The notes under the pieces are model-generated. The model saw only the letters and a list, made by a program, of their open reading frames with translations. It was not told the origin of the DNA and ran no database searches. This document shows, piece by piece, positions 43,601 through 51,817 of a DNA stretch of 64,000 nt (position 1 is the stretch's first letter; each line of letters starts with the position of its first letter). The stretch spans positions 1,426,001-1,490,000 of the forward strand of contig CP189843.1 in NCBI GenBank assembly GCA_050262155.1, read 5' to 3'. The position numbers were made by a program, and so were the translations under genes. Source of the DNA: Parvimonas sp000223315 (GTDB lineage: Bacteria > Bacillota > Clostridia > Tissierellales > Peptoniphilaceae).

Positions 43601-45579
43601 TCATGATATTTGTAATCGTCTACCATTGCTATAATAGTTGTAGATCCATCTACTTTTACGGTAGTTCCCGTTACAGTTCCATCATCCTTTAATGTAAACT
43701 TAATTGTTGTAGCTAAAGTAAATCCTTCCGGTGCTGCTTTTTCCTCAAAAGTATAATTTCCCGGTGCAAGCTTAAATTCTTTAGAAGTACCATCTGATAC
43801 CCATTCAACAGATGATACTTTTGTTCCATTATTATTGATTAATGGTCTGCCATCATCTGAACTTAATTTAATTGTAGCTCCGGCTAATTCTGACCCGGCA
43901 ACATCAGTTTTGCTAAATTTAAAAGTAAATTCCTTAGGCTTGTAAGTATTCTTTATATTCATACCTGTTACTTCTGAAGTATAACCTTCAGGGACTTGTA
44001 CTTCTTTTACAGTATAAACGATAGGAATATCATTTCCTTGAGCATCACGTTTATCTGTTCTGTATTTAGGTAAATTCTTAAATTCATATTTCCAGTGACC
44101 ATTGTTATCAGGTGTTACAACTTGAGTTTTTCCTGCTAGTTCCTTTCCGTCGGCAAGTAATTGAACTGTAATTTGTGCTGGACGAACATTATGACCTTCA
44201 TCATTAACCCAAGTCTTTTCTCCTGAAATATTAGTTAAAATACGTTTGTTTTTAACTTCTACATCTGTTAACTTGTTTAAATCCGGTGTAAATTCCAAAT
44301 TTTCACTTGTTGAGTCAACTTCATATCCCGGTGGAGTACTTACTTCTTTTAGAATATATTTCTTAGTAGGATCCAATGTGTTTTGAGAAATGGCTTCCCC
44401 GTTTTCTCCTGTAACAATTGTTTCAATTAAGTCATTTGTACCTTTAACTCTAATTTCAAATTTTGCTTTAGGAAGTTTAATACTAGAGTCGATTGAATCT
44501 TTCTTAACAACCTTAACCTTGCCGTTATTTCCTTCTCCTGTTCCACCTGAAGAAGCTGATTGATAGCTGGCAGTTACCTCTTTTGGTTTAGCCCAACTTT
44601 CTGAAATTCCCTTAACTTTATTATGAGCTTCTTTTCCTGGTGTATAAGTTGCCTCGTAAGTAAGATATAATTGTGCTCCTGTTAAATCTCCTGCAGGTTT
44701 TTCACTTAATTTCCAACCTGCAACTTCTCCATTTGGTTTAAAGCCTGTTGGAATGTAAGGTTTAACCTTACTGAAATCGGCAGTAAAGCTCTTCTTATCT
44801 TGAGCCAACTTTATTTCAGGAAGATCTATTACCTTTGCACCTTTATAACGTCCATATTCATCCCAATACACAGCATATAATTTGAAAGAACCGTCTATAA
44901 TCTTTTCACCATCAAGTACATTGTCTTCAAGTTTAAGATTAAGTATTTTTTCTTTAGTTAAGTTAACTCTTATACACCATCTTACTTTATTCTCTTCATT
45001 ATCAATTACTTCATGCCATTTTCCTATTTGTTCAGTAGGTTTTCCGATAGGCTTTTTAATTTTTACTTTTAATTCTTGAAAAGACTTTCCAATACTAACT
45101 TTAAAAGTATTTACTTCTCCTAAATTAAGTTTTTGTTCGTAAAATTTTGCTTCCAAAAACATTGTACCTTTAACATTAAATTTACCTTCAACATATTTGG
45201 TAAATGTAGCTTTAATTGTTCCACCACCATCATTCTTAGGTGTAACTACCGCTTTTGCAACAACTTTTCCATCCGTATCAAGCAAGTCAAAATGTGTTGC
45301 AGCTTGTGTTTTAGGGAACAACATATTATCTGGTAAATTAACTATAAAATAGTCTCCCTCTTTGAGATTATTTTGGTATTTAGTTGCATCCCATTTTAGA
45401 GAAAGTTTAAATTTCTCATAACGTTCATACTCTTCTTTTTGATTAACCATAGAAAATTCTGTAACAGTAACATCCGGTTTAACTTGTCCATCTGCGTAAA
45501 CAAAAGATGTTCCAATTGTTTGTAATACCATTGATAAAATCAAAAAAAATACTAAAAAACTTTTAGATCTTTGTTTCAT
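40639..45579 (-). CDS. Giant LPXTG adhesin with SpaA/Cna-B and VaFE (TQ) repeats
   Basis: A 1646-residue sortase-anchored protein. It has a signal peptide (1-29), an N-terminal adhesin region (about 35-345, collagen-adhesin-like 'YFIVNLPDNM', 'TYEATYTPGK'), a SpaA-type domain ('ILKEVSTPPGYEV'), and a Cna-B domain ('VNDEGHNVRPAQITVQLL'). Alternating SpaA domains ('FHEESAPEGYL', 'ITDRK') and VaFE/TQ ester-bond domains ('LVAFEKM', 'LVAFEEVY') follow. The sorting signal is LPKTN (1611-1615). Internal isopeptide and ester bonds of such domains make stiff, protease-resistant stalks. AGGAGG precedes the ATG. Repeated blocks are nearly identical at DNA level. Confidence 0.9.
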   Translation of the reverse strand: MKQRSKSFLVFFLILSMVLQTIGTSFVYADGQVKPDVTVTEFSMVNQKEEYERYEKFKLSLKWDATKYQNNLKEGDYFIVNLPDNMLFPKTQAATHFDLLDTDGKVVAKAVVTPKNDGGGTIKATFTKYVEGKFNVKGTMFLEAKFYEQKLNLGEVNTFKVSIGKSFQELKVKIKKPIGKPTEQIGKWHEVIDNEENKVRWCIRVNLTKEKILNLKLEDNVLDGEKIIDGSFKLYAVYWDEYGRYKGAKVIDLPEIKLAQDKKSFTADFSKVKPYIPTGFKPNGEVAGWKLSEKPAGDLTGAQLYLTYEATYTPGKEAHNKVKGISESWAKPKEVTASYQSASSGGTGEGNNGKVKVVKKDSIDSSIKLPKAKFEIRVKGTNDLIETIVTGENGEAISQNTLDPTKKYILKEVSTPPGYEVDSTSENLEFTPDLNKLTDVEVKNKRILTNISGEKTWVNDEGHNVRPAQITVQLLADGKELAGKTQVVTPDNNGHWKYEFKNLPKYRTDKRDAQGNDIPIVYTVKEVQVPEGYTSEVTGMNIKNTYKPKEFTFKFSKTDVAGSELAGATIKLSSDDGRPLINNNGTKVSSVEWVSDGTSKEFKLAPGNYTFEEKAAPEGFTLATTIKFTLKDDGTVTGTTVKVDGSTTIIAMVDDYKYHDVKVSKVDLGGTELAGAKITVKSADGSDLISNNGIRVNSVTWVSTNTPKELKLRAGKYIFHEESAPEGYLKVTDIEFEVDKDGKVKVTKVAQDDKVEVDGGKITITDRKGISIKTEAKVNGQKEAKAKNQLTLTDKVSYKNLIVGKTYTVRLVWMDKETKQPFLAEGNPIKAETTFVADKADGEVELNVTVDSDYFTKETKLVAFEKMFENNVQVAAHEDINDEAQTVVIKENFNPVKVSKVDLGGTELPGAKITVKSADGTNLIKDNDTKVNTITWVSTNTPKELNLLPGKYVFHEESAPEGYLTVTDIEFEVDNDGKVTVTKVAEDDIVKAEGGKITITDRKKPTVETEAKVNDKKEDAPTDKVVLTDVVKYKNLIVGKKYTAKLVWMDKATGEPFKVNGNPVTAEKEFVANEADGQVELSVTLDAKDFKEDTTLVAFEEVYKGDKLVATHKDLEDEGQTVKVKQPKPDLKTEAKVNGEKEVKAKDELTLTDKVSYKNLVIGKEYTVKLVWMDKATGQPFLVEGNQLTAEKTFVADKADGEVELTVKVDSKHFTKDTTLVAFEEMFHNGIKVGAHEDINDEAQSVLIKENFNPVKVSKVDLGGIELPGAKITVKSADGTNLIKDNDTKVNTITWESTETSKELNLLPGKYIFHEESAPEGYLTVTDIEFEVDKDGNVTVTKVAEDDIVKANGGKITITDRKKPTVETEAKVNGEKEDAPTDKVVLTDVVKYSNLIVGKTYTAKLVWMDKATGQPFLVDGKPVTAEKTFVAEQENGEVELSVTVDAKHFEKDTTLVAFEEVYKNNVLVAAHKDINDEDQTVKVRQPEPKLRTEAKVNGKKEAALEKTLTLTDYVYYTNLVIGKEYTVKLVWMDKATGKEILVDGKPLTVEKTFVAEKSDGKIELSTVVEAKYLKQGKLVAFETMYEKGKEIASHRDINDADQTILLKKPILPKTNVSSNLALYANMLIGSGALVALIDSKRRKRSK
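41405..42930 (-). repeat. 1077-bp periodic repeat blocks within the adhesin gene
   Basis: A SpaA-plus-TQ block is repeated with an offset of 1077 bp (359 codons): for example, the string CTACAGTAGG at 41481 recurs at 42558 with long flanking identity. Further, more diverged copies lie upstream in the gene. Confidence 0.8.
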
Positions 45580-45995
45580 ATTTCCTCCTTTTTTAATTAA
45601 AACTAATCAAACCAAACTATCGAATACTTAAAAAATAATTTGATTTTTATTATATTTTAAAACATATACACATATAAAGCTATATGTATATATGTCAAAA
45701 AACATGTATTAAGATTATATTGTTGAATTATTATAGTTTTCTATTTAGAAAGTAAATATAGCTTTTCTAAGAAAAAAGTTATAAGTATTTTTTAATATCG
45801 TTATTAATTTTTCCTGTATGCAATGGTATTTTCCAATAAAAGCATCTGAGCATTATTACTCATAATTATAACAAATTTATTAATAAAAGTCTACAACTTA
45901 AATAAAAAACACAAGAAACAATGTCTTATACCATTAAAAAAAGTAAAACATTTTTGATTATGATAAAAAACATACAGAAATAACTTGAAAAACAA
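45580..45995. other. AT-rich spacer between adhesin and NlpC/P60 genes
   Basis: About 415 bases with no supported gene. It contains the adhesin promoter and a 15-bp imperfect inverted repeat (45663-45696). The remainder is low-complexity A/T sequence. Confidence 0.55.
45669..45698 (-). promoter_or_regulatory. Probable promoter of the adhesin gene with overlapping inverted repeat
   Basis: Minus-strand TTGACA (45698-45693), an 18-base spacer and TATGTG (45674-45669), about 85 bases before the ATG. An inverted repeat ACATATA..TATATGT covers the spacer and could be an operator. Confidence 0.4.
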
Positions 45996-45997
45996 AA

Positions 45998-46020
45998 AAA
46001 GACGGTTTATAACCGTCTTT
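45998..46020 (-). terminator. Terminator of the NlpC/P60 gene
   Basis: AAAGACGGTT (45998-46007) pairs with AACCGTCTTT (46011-46020), followed by TTTTTTTG on the minus strand. Confidence 0.88.
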
Positions 46021-46039
46021 AATTCCTAATTCATAGAAA

Positions 46040-47317
46040 TTATTTTATAATTCTTGTTGCTCCAACAAAAGTATTTCCAAAGTAACTTCCGAAAAGTTTA
46101 CTTACAATAACACCTGTTCCCGGACTTGAAGCGTGAACAAATTTATTGTTTCCAATGTAAATACCAACGTGACTAATTCTTCCACCACCATTGTTAAAGA
46201 ATACTAAATCACCTTTTCTTAATTCTGATGCTGAAACTCTTGTACCATGATTAATTTGAGTATATGATGTTCTGCTTAAGTTGATTCCAACTTGTTTATA
46301 TACATAATATACTAAACCGGAACAGTCAAATCCGATATTTGGATTAGAAGTTCCCCAAATATATGGTTTACCAACTTGTGCTAATGCTAAATCTACAACA
46401 GTATCTATATCTGCATTGTAAGTTTCGCTTTCATTTTTAGCAGGAGCTTTAGGTTTTGATTCTGAGTTGTTTTTCTTCTTAGATTTTTCTTCTTTCTTAG
46501 GTTGTTCAACTACAGGTTTTGTTTCAGAAAGATATGATTTTATAACATAAGCAGTCTTTCCGTTGAATTCAAATTCTACCCATTCTCCTCTATCTATTCC
46601 GCTTACTTTTTCACCTTTTGATAAAATACCAAGTTTAGATGAAGTAGCAGATTGTTCAGATCTTACATTTAAGTTTTCTGTAGCATAAAGAGTTACTTTT
46701 TTAACAGCAGCTTTTTTCTTAGCTTCAGCAGCTTTCTTCTCTTCTTCTGCCTTCTTTTCTTCTTCTGCCTTCTTTTCAGCAGCTTTCTTTTCTTCTTCTG
46801 CTTTTTTAGCTTCAGCTGCCTTCTTTTCTTCTTCTGCTTTAATTTCAGTTTCAGATTTTTCCGGTTCAACTACTTCTTTTGATAACATTGAAATGTCAAT
46901 ACTTACTACTTTTCCATCTACTGTAACAGTAGCCATTTTATCTCCACTCATTTCAACTTTAACAATTGAACCCTTAGCAACTTTAACAGTTTCGTCTTCG
47001 TTTTCACTTAAAACCGGTTTTAAATCAAGAGATTCTTTTACATAATAAGAATTTTCTTCTAATTCCGGCATTTTAGTATCTTCTTCTGTAACTAAAGAAT
47101 ATATTTCATTTTCACTTGTAACTTTTTTTAATTGTGCAACAGAAGGAGTTTCCAAGACCTTATTTGACTCACTAATTAATGAATTGTTTACTTCTTCAAT
47201 ACTCGTACTATGAACTTTAACTTTTTCTGTTTCATCAGCAAAAGATTTTGCTACTGGCAATGTTGTACAAACTAATGCACATAACATTGAAGTTGTCAAA
47301 ACTTTTTTAATTTTCAT
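46040..47317 (-). CDS. Secreted NlpC/P60 peptidoglycan endopeptidase with SH3 domains
   Basis: A 425-residue exported wall hydrolase. It has a signal peptide (1-27), an N-terminal SH3-like region (about 75-145), a Lys/Ala/Glu coiled coil (about 150-200) and a bacterial SH3 domain ('NLNVRSEQSATSSKLG', about 205-265). A charged linker leads to the NlpC/P60 domain (about 300-425) with Cys in 'GFDCSGLVYY', His in 'SHVGIYIG' and a further polar residue near 'VHASSPG'. Such enzymes cleave D-Glu-DAP/Lys bonds during wall growth. A consensus promoter with WalR-type boxes upstream suggests control by WalRK. Confidence 0.92.
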   Translation of the reverse strand: MKIKKVLTTSMLCALVCTTLPVAKSFADETEKVKVHSTSIEEVNNSLISESNKVLETPSVAQLKKVTSENEIYSLVTEEDTKMPELEENSYYVKESLDLKPVLSENEDETVKVAKGSIVKVEMSGDKMATVTVDGKVVSIDISMLSKEVVEPEKSETEIKAEEEKKAAEAKKAEEEKKAAEKKAEEEKKAEEEKKAAEAKKKAAVKKVTLYATENLNVRSEQSATSSKLGILSKGEKVSGIDRGEWVEFEFNGKTAYVIKSYLSETKPVVEQPKKEEKSKKKNNSESKPKAPAKNESETYNADIDTVVDLALAQVGKPYIWGTSNPNIGFDCSGLVYYVYKQVGINLSRTSYTQINHGTRVSASELRKGDLVFFNNGGGRISHVGIYIGNNKFVHASSPGTGVIVSKLFGSYFGNTFVGATRIIK

Positions 47318-47341
47318 AATTACCTCCTAACTTATAGACAT

Positions 47342-47370
47342 ATTTTACACCAAGCATTGCAAAAAGTCAA
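47342..47370 (-). promoter_or_regulatory. Promoter of the NlpC/P60 hydrolase gene
   Basis: Minus-strand TTGACT (47370-47365), a 17-base spacer and TAAAAT (47347-47342), 25 bases before the start codon. Confidence 0.7.
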
Positions 47371-47376
47371 CAAAAA

Positions 47377-47414
47377 GTTACAAAAAAATTACAAAAAGTT
47401 ACAAATTAGTTACA
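47377..47414 (-). promoter_or_regulatory. Two tandem WalR-type boxes
   Basis: On the minus strand TGTAAC-N5-TGTAAC (47414-47398) and TGTAAT-N5-TGTAAC (47393-47377) match the WalR consensus TGTWAH-N5-TGTWAH. They lie 6 bases upstream of the -35 box of a peptidoglycan hydrolase gene, a typical WalR target. Confidence 0.65.
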
Positions 47415-47423
47415 AAACGTATA

Positions 47424-47439
47424 TGTTTCACGTGAAACA
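47424..47439. promoter_or_regulatory. parS site 1
   Basis: An exact 16-bp palindrome TGTTTCACGTGAAACA, the ParB (Spo0J) binding site consensus in Firmicutes, 218 bases upstream of parA. Confidence 0.95.
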
Positions 47440-47460
47440 TATATGTTTTGTTTTTAAGGT

Positions 47461-47476
47461 TGTTTCACGTGAAACA
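47461..47476. promoter_or_regulatory. parS site 2
   Basis: A second exact TGTTTCACGTGAAACA, 37 bp from the first. Paired sites beside parAB indicate a segregation centre and suggest that oriC is near. Confidence 0.95.
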
Positions 47477-47536
47477 TTTATTTTTTAGAAATGTAAAAAA
47501 ATATGTTTAACTTAAAAATTAATGATTAATTTATGG

Positions 47537-47620
47537 TATAATAATAGTAATATTATAATTTATGATAAGGCTACTATTAATATTACAAAATTATCTTAAA
47601 GATATGATATTTAATAGTAG
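47537..47620 (+). promoter_or_regulatory. Putative parA promoter and leader hairpin
   Basis: TGGTATAAT extended -10 (TATAAT 47537-47542) lies upstream of parA. In the leader CTACTATTAA (47571-47580) pairs with TTAATAGTAG (47611-47620). Promoter use is uncertain in this AT-rich stretch. Confidence 0.35.
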
Positions 47621-47656
47621 TATATAATAGAAGAATATAAAAACAAAGGAAATATT

Positions 47657-48451
47657 ATGAAAATTTTTGATGCTTTTAAAAAGAAAAGAGAAATGAGAGT
47701 AATATCAATATTTAATCAAAAGGGTGGTGTTGGAAAGACAACAACTGTAGTGAATCTGGCATCAGCTTTAGGTTTTAATAAAAAGAAGGTTTTGGTTATA
47801 GATATGGATCCGCAAGGTAATTCAACTTCGGGACTTGGTATTGAAGAACCAGATATTACTGTTTATGATGTTTTAACTCATGAAAAAGACATTAATGATG
47901 CTATTCAAAAGACAAAATCCAAAAATGTGGATATAATACCTGCAAATTCAGATTTATGCGGTCTTGAGATTGAATTATTAAGTGTAGATAAAAAAGAATA
48001 TCTATTAAAGGAAGAGATTGAAAAGATACCCCAAAATTATGATTTTATTATCATTGACTGTCCACCGTCATTGGGTGTTATGAGTATTAATGCTTTAGTT
48101 TCTTCTCATAGCGTATTAATTCCAATTCAATGCGAATATTATGCTCTTGAGGGTGTAAGCCAACTTATGAATACAGTTAATATAATAAGGAAGGGATTAA
48201 ATCCCGAGCTTGAAATTGAAGGTGTATTGCTTACAATGTATGATTCGAGAAATAACTTATCTGAGGATGTAAAGAGAGAAACTGAAAATTATTTCAAAGA
48301 TAAATTATTTGATACAGTTATTCCTAGAAATATAAGACTTGCTGAAGCTCCAAGTTTTGGAGAGAGCATAATATATTATGATAAGAATTCTAAAGGTGCT
48401 ATTGCTTATTTATCTTTAGCTAAAGAATTAATTAAGAATAGGAGAAAATAA
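47657..48451 (+). CDS. parA: ParA/Soj chromosome partitioning ATPase
   Basis: A 264-residue MinD/ParA-type ATPase that forms DNA-bound dimers and drives ParB-parS complexes apart. The deviant Walker A is KGGVGKTT (about residues 22-29), with 'VIDMDPQGNSTSGLG' and 'IIDCPPSLGVMSINAL'. The ATG at 47657 follows AAAGGA; an internal Met13 is a possible later start, giving the usual short Soj N-terminus. The stop codon overlaps the parB start (TAATG). Two parS sites lie upstream. Confidence 0.95.
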   Translation: MKIFDAFKKKREMRVISIFNQKGGVGKTTTVVNLASALGFNKKKVLVIDMDPQGNSTSGLGIEEPDITVYDVLTHEKDINDAIQKTKSKNVDIIPANSDLCGLEIELLSVDKKEYLLKEEIEKIPQNYDFIIIDCPPSLGVMSINALVSSHSVLIPIQCEYYALEGVSQLMNTVNIIRKGLNPELEIEGVLLTMYDSRNNLSEDVKRETENYFKDKLFDTVIPRNIRLAEAPSFGESIIYYDKNSKGAIAYLSLAKELIKNRRK

Positions 48452-49281
48452 TGAAGAAAAAAGGTCTAGGTAGGGGGCTGGGTTCCCTTTTAAGAGAAGA
48501 AGATTTTATTACTGATGAAAATTTATTAACCGTTGACTTGGAAAAGTTAGTTGCTAGAGAAGATCAACCTAGAAAAAATTTTGATGATGACAGTTTGGAA
48601 GAACTGGCAAATTCTATTAAGGCAGACGGAGTTATTCAACCAATAGTTGTTAGAAAAGTAGAAGATAAATATGAAATTATTGCCGGAGAGCGTAGATTTA
48701 GAGCTTCTAAATTGGCAGGACTGGAAAAAGTACCGGTTGTGGTTAAAAATGTTAGTGACAGAAAAGCTAGAGAACTTGCCCTCGTTGAAAATATTCAAAG
48801 AGAAGACTTAAATCCAATTGAAGAAGCTATTTCTCTAAAAACTTTGATGGAAGAATATAAACTTACACAACAAGAGCTTTCCGATATAATTGGAAAAAGT
48901 AGATCCTATATCGCAAATAATTTAAGACTTTTAAATCTATCAGATTATATAAAAGAATATTTAATAAGGGGGGATTTAAGTCCAAGTCAAGGAAGAACTT
49001 TACTTTCTTTAGAGACTGAAGAAGAGAGAAAAAAATATCTTGAAAAATTATTAGTTAAGGAAGTAAATATCAGAGATGTCGAAAAAAAGGCTAAACAGAA
49101 CAAAAATAAGACTGAAGATATTTTTATAAAGGATATTTGTGAAAGATTAACTGAAGTTTTAGATGCAAAGGTTAAGATTCACGAAAAGAAAAAAGGCGGA
49201 CAAATAGAGATAAGCTATCTCAACGAGGCGGATTTACAAAGAATAATTGATTCTTTGATGAATATTTATAATTTGGAGTGA
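48451..49281 (+). CDS. parB: ParB/Spo0J chromosome partitioning protein
   Basis: A 276-residue CTP-dependent DNA clamp that loads at parS. It has an N-terminal 'KKGLGRGLGSLL' for ParA contact, the ParB/Srx domain with 'PRKNFDDDSLEELANSIKADGVIQPI' and CTP-binding 'GERRFRA', then 'LVENIQREDLNPIEEA'. A helix-turn-helix ('LTQQELSDIIGKSRSYIANNLRLL') and a C-terminal dimerisation region follow. It overlaps parA by one base and lies 4 bases before the next gene, so it heads a long operon running to pta. Confidence 0.96.
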   Translation: MKKKGLGRGLGSLLREEDFITDENLLTVDLEKLVAREDQPRKNFDDDSLEELANSIKADGVIQPIVVRKVEDKYEIIAGERRFRASKLAGLEKVPVVVKNVSDRKARELALVENIQREDLNPIEEAISLKTLMEEYKLTQQELSDIIGKSRSYIANNLRLLNLSDYIKEYLIRGDLSPSQGRTLLSLETEEERKKYLEKLLVKEVNIRDVEKKAKQNKNKTEDIFIKDICERLTEVLDAKVKIHEKKKGGQIEISYLNEADLQRIIDSLMNIYNLE

Positions 49282-49285
49282 TAGT

Positions 49286-50431
49286 ATGATTTATGTGGAT
49301 AATGGAGCAACAACTTTTCCAAAGCCTAAAATTGTAACCGATAAAATTATGGAATGTTCTTTAGGTTATGCAGGGAATCCCGGACGTAGCGGTCATAAAC
49401 TCGCTATGAAGATGGATTTGGAAATTTACGAAACTAGAGAGAAAATTTGTAACTTAATAAATGGAACAGATCCTCTTAATGTAATTTTTACTTTTAATGC
49501 TACAGACAGTTTAAATTTAGCTATAAAAGGAGTTTTGAAGGAAGGGGATCATGTTATTACTACATCGATGGAGCATAATTCCGTTTTAAGACCTCTTAAT
49601 CAGTTAAAAAAAGATGGAATAATTGATTTAAGTATTGTCTATGCGGATAAAAAAGGCTATATAGATCCTCAAAAAATATTCGAATCAGTGGCTCCTAATA
49701 CGAAGATGATTGTAACTACTCATATGTCCAATGTTTTTGGAACTATTATAGATATAAAGAGTATCGGAGAATTCTGTAAGGAGAATAATATACTATATCT
49801 TGTGGATGCCGCTCAATCAATAGGAGTTTTGGATATTGACGTTCAAGATATGAATATTGATTTACTTGCTTTTCCGGGTCATAAAGCTCTTTTTGGACCA
49901 ATGGGAACCGGTGCTCTATATATAAAGGAAGGAATTACTGTTAAGCCTTTAAAACAAGGTGGAACGGGAAGCTATTCTTATAGTATAGATCAACCTGATT
50001 TATATCCTGACAGTTTAGAGAGCGGAACTCCCAATGGAGTTGGAATTATAGCTCTAGGTAAGGGAATAGATTTTATCAACGAAGTAGGTATTGAAAATAT
50101 TAGAAATCATGAAATAACTTTAAAAAATCATTTCATAGATTTATTAAAGGATAATGAAGAAATTATTTTATACGGAACTTTAGATGATAGACAGGGGGCT
50201 GTTGTGAGCTTAAATATAAAAGATATGGATAGTTCTGAAGTTTCCTATATCTTAAGTGATGAATTCGACATTTATACAAGACCCGGCTTCCATTGTGCAC
50301 CACTTGCTCATAAGAGTTTAGGAACTGATGAACTTGGTGCAATTAGATTCAGTTTTGGGTATTATAATACCGTTGAAGAGGTTGAGGAATGTGCAAATGC
50401 CTTAATTAGTATAATAGAAAGGAATAAATAA
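49286..50431 (+). CDS. Class V aminotransferase, cysteine desulfurase-like
   Basis: A 381-residue PLP enzyme of the SufS/CsdA type. The likely PLP lysine is Lys200 in 'FPGHKALFGP', with 'SMEHNSVLRP' and 'VDAAQSIGVLDIDVQ' as cofactor contacts. Cys337 in 'FHCAPLAHK' is at the position of the persulfide-forming cysteine. The N-terminus 'IYVDNGATTFPKP' is typical. It could supply sulfur for iron-sulfur clusters or tRNA, but no suf genes are adjacent, so the acceptor is unknown. It sits inside the parAB operon with 2-4 base gaps. Confidence 0.85.
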   Translation: MIYVDNGATTFPKPKIVTDKIMECSLGYAGNPGRSGHKLAMKMDLEIYETREKICNLINGTDPLNVIFTFNATDSLNLAIKGVLKEGDHVITTSMEHNSVLRPLNQLKKDGIIDLSIVYADKKGYIDPQKIFESVAPNTKMIVTTHMSNVFGTIIDIKSIGEFCKENNILYLVDAAQSIGVLDIDVQDMNIDLLAFPGHKALFGPMGTGALYIKEGITVKPLKQGGTGSYSYSIDQPDLYPDSLESGTPNGVGIIALGKGIDFINEVGIENIRNHEITLKNHFIDLLKDNEEIILYGTLDDRQGAVVSLNIKDMDSSEVSYILSDEFDIYTRPGFHCAPLAHKSLGTDELGAIRFSFGYYNTVEEVEECANALISIIERNK

Positions 50432-50433
50432 TA

Positions 50434-50931
50434 GTGAATACAGTATTAGAATTTTTAAATGCATATTCAGGAATATTTTTAATATTAGTGCTATTTGTCT
50501 TAATTTTTATCCTATATCAATTTAACCAAGTTAATAAAAAGCTAAGTCTTCAAAAGAAAAAGTATGATATGCTTTTAAGGGGCAGAGGAGACTTGAATAT
50601 GGGAGAACTTATTCATGCTCACTCAAATGATATTTTTGAAATGGATAAAAAAGTAAATGAACTTGAAACACAAATTAGAACAGCAAAAAGTCAATTTGCT
50701 TTTACAATACAAAAAATTGGTTTTGTAAAATATGATGCTTTTCATGATTTGAAAAATAAATTATCTTATACAATAGCACTATTGGACGGATTTAATAATG
50801 GATTACTATTAACTACTATTTATGGTAGAGAAAGCTGTATAACTTATGCAAAAGAAGTAAAATCCGGAACAGTAAACCAAGAATTATCAAATGAAGAAAT
50901 AGAAGCACTAAGGATGGCATTAGCAAAATAA
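50434..50931 (+). CDS. DUF4446 family protein
   Basis: A 165-residue protein with GTG start at 50434. It has an N-terminal membrane helix (about 10-32), a charged coiled-coil section, and the C-terminal DUF4446 region ('IQKIGFVKYDAFHDLKNKLSYTIALLDGFNNGLLLTTIYGRE...YAKEVKSG' read in parts). Proteins of this family are common near parB in Clostridia and have no known function. It lies 2 bases after the aminotransferase and overlaps the next gene by one base. Confidence 0.85.
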   Translation: MNTVLEFLNAYSGIFLILVLFVLIFILYQFNQVNKKLSLQKKKYDMLLRGRGDLNMGELIHAHSNDIFEMDKKVNELETQIRTAKSQFAFTIQKIGFVKYDAFHDLKNKLSYTIALLDGFNNGLLLTTIYGRESCITYAKEVKSGTVNQELSNEEIEALRMALAK

Positions 50932-51809
50932 TGAGAAAATTAATGTTTGTTTTAAATCCTCATGCCTCAGGTTTCAAAAAATTTGACTTTAAAGAAGGTA
51001 TTGAAGAATATCTTAGGAGAAAGAACTTAAATTTTGAATATGAAATCAAGTGCTCCACACAAGAGGGTGAATCAATTATAATAGCAGAAGATGCTGTTAA
51101 AAATGGTTTTAATGAATTAATTGCAGTAGGTGGAGACGGAACTATAAATGAAGTAGGAGATATTGCTGTTAAAAATAATATAAAGCTGGGTGTAATTCCT
51201 GCAGGTACAGGAAATGACTATATGAATAGTCTACAAGAATCCTGCAATTTTATAATCTGTATGGAAAGAATTATAAAGGGAAATACAATACTTGTCGATT
51301 ATGGCTCATTTTTAGATAAATCATTTTTCAATATTGCATCTGTAGGTTTTGACGCAGAAGTTAATAAATATGCTTTAAAAGTAAAAAAATTTATTAAAAA
51401 TGGACTAGCTTATAAAATAGCAATAGCTTTAGCTCTATTTCATCACAAGAGAAAAAGATACAAGATGATAATTGACGATGTTGAATATGAAGATGATTAT
51501 TTTTTAATAGCTGTGGGCATTGGAAGTAAATATGGTGGAAAAATAAATATATTACCATATGCAGATATGAAAGACGGACTTCTTGACATTTGTGCTATTA
51601 GATATAAATCAAAATTTGATATTATTAAAAAAATAAAAACACTTGTAAATGCAACTCATGTCAATGAGGATATAACTTCTTGCTTCAAAGCAAAGAAAAT
51701 CAAAATTATTTCAAAGAATATTGAAATTAATTTTGATGGAGAATATATGTCCGGAGTTGATGAAGTTGAATTTATAGTAAATGATAAAAAAGTGAAATTA
51801 ATAATGTAG
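50931..51809 (+). CDS. YegS/DagK-type lipid kinase (diacylglycerol kinase family)
   Basis: A 292-residue lipid kinase of the DAGK catalytic family. It has 'FVLNPHASG', the nucleotide loop 'LIAVGGDGTINEVGD', 'GVIPAGTGNDYM' and a C-terminal 'IEINFDGEYMSGVDEVEF'. Family members phosphorylate diacylglycerol or related lipids to recycle them into phospholipid synthesis. The start overlaps the DUF4446 stop (TAATG), so it is translationally coupled within the parAB-pta operon. Confidence 0.88.
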   Translation: MRKLMFVLNPHASGFKKFDFKEGIEEYLRRKNLNFEYEIKCSTQEGESIIIAEDAVKNGFNELIAVGGDGTINEVGDIAVKNNIKLGVIPAGTGNDYMNSLQESCNFIICMERIIKGNTILVDYGSFLDKSFFNIASVGFDAEVNKYALKVKKFIKNGLAYKIAIALALFHHKRKRYKMIIDDVEYEDDYFLIAVGIGSKYGGKINILPYADMKDGLLDICAIRYKSKFDIIKKIKTLVNATHVNEDITSCFKAKKIKIISKNIEINFDGEYMSGVDEVEFIVNDKKVKLIM

Positions 51810-51817
51810 GGGGTATT

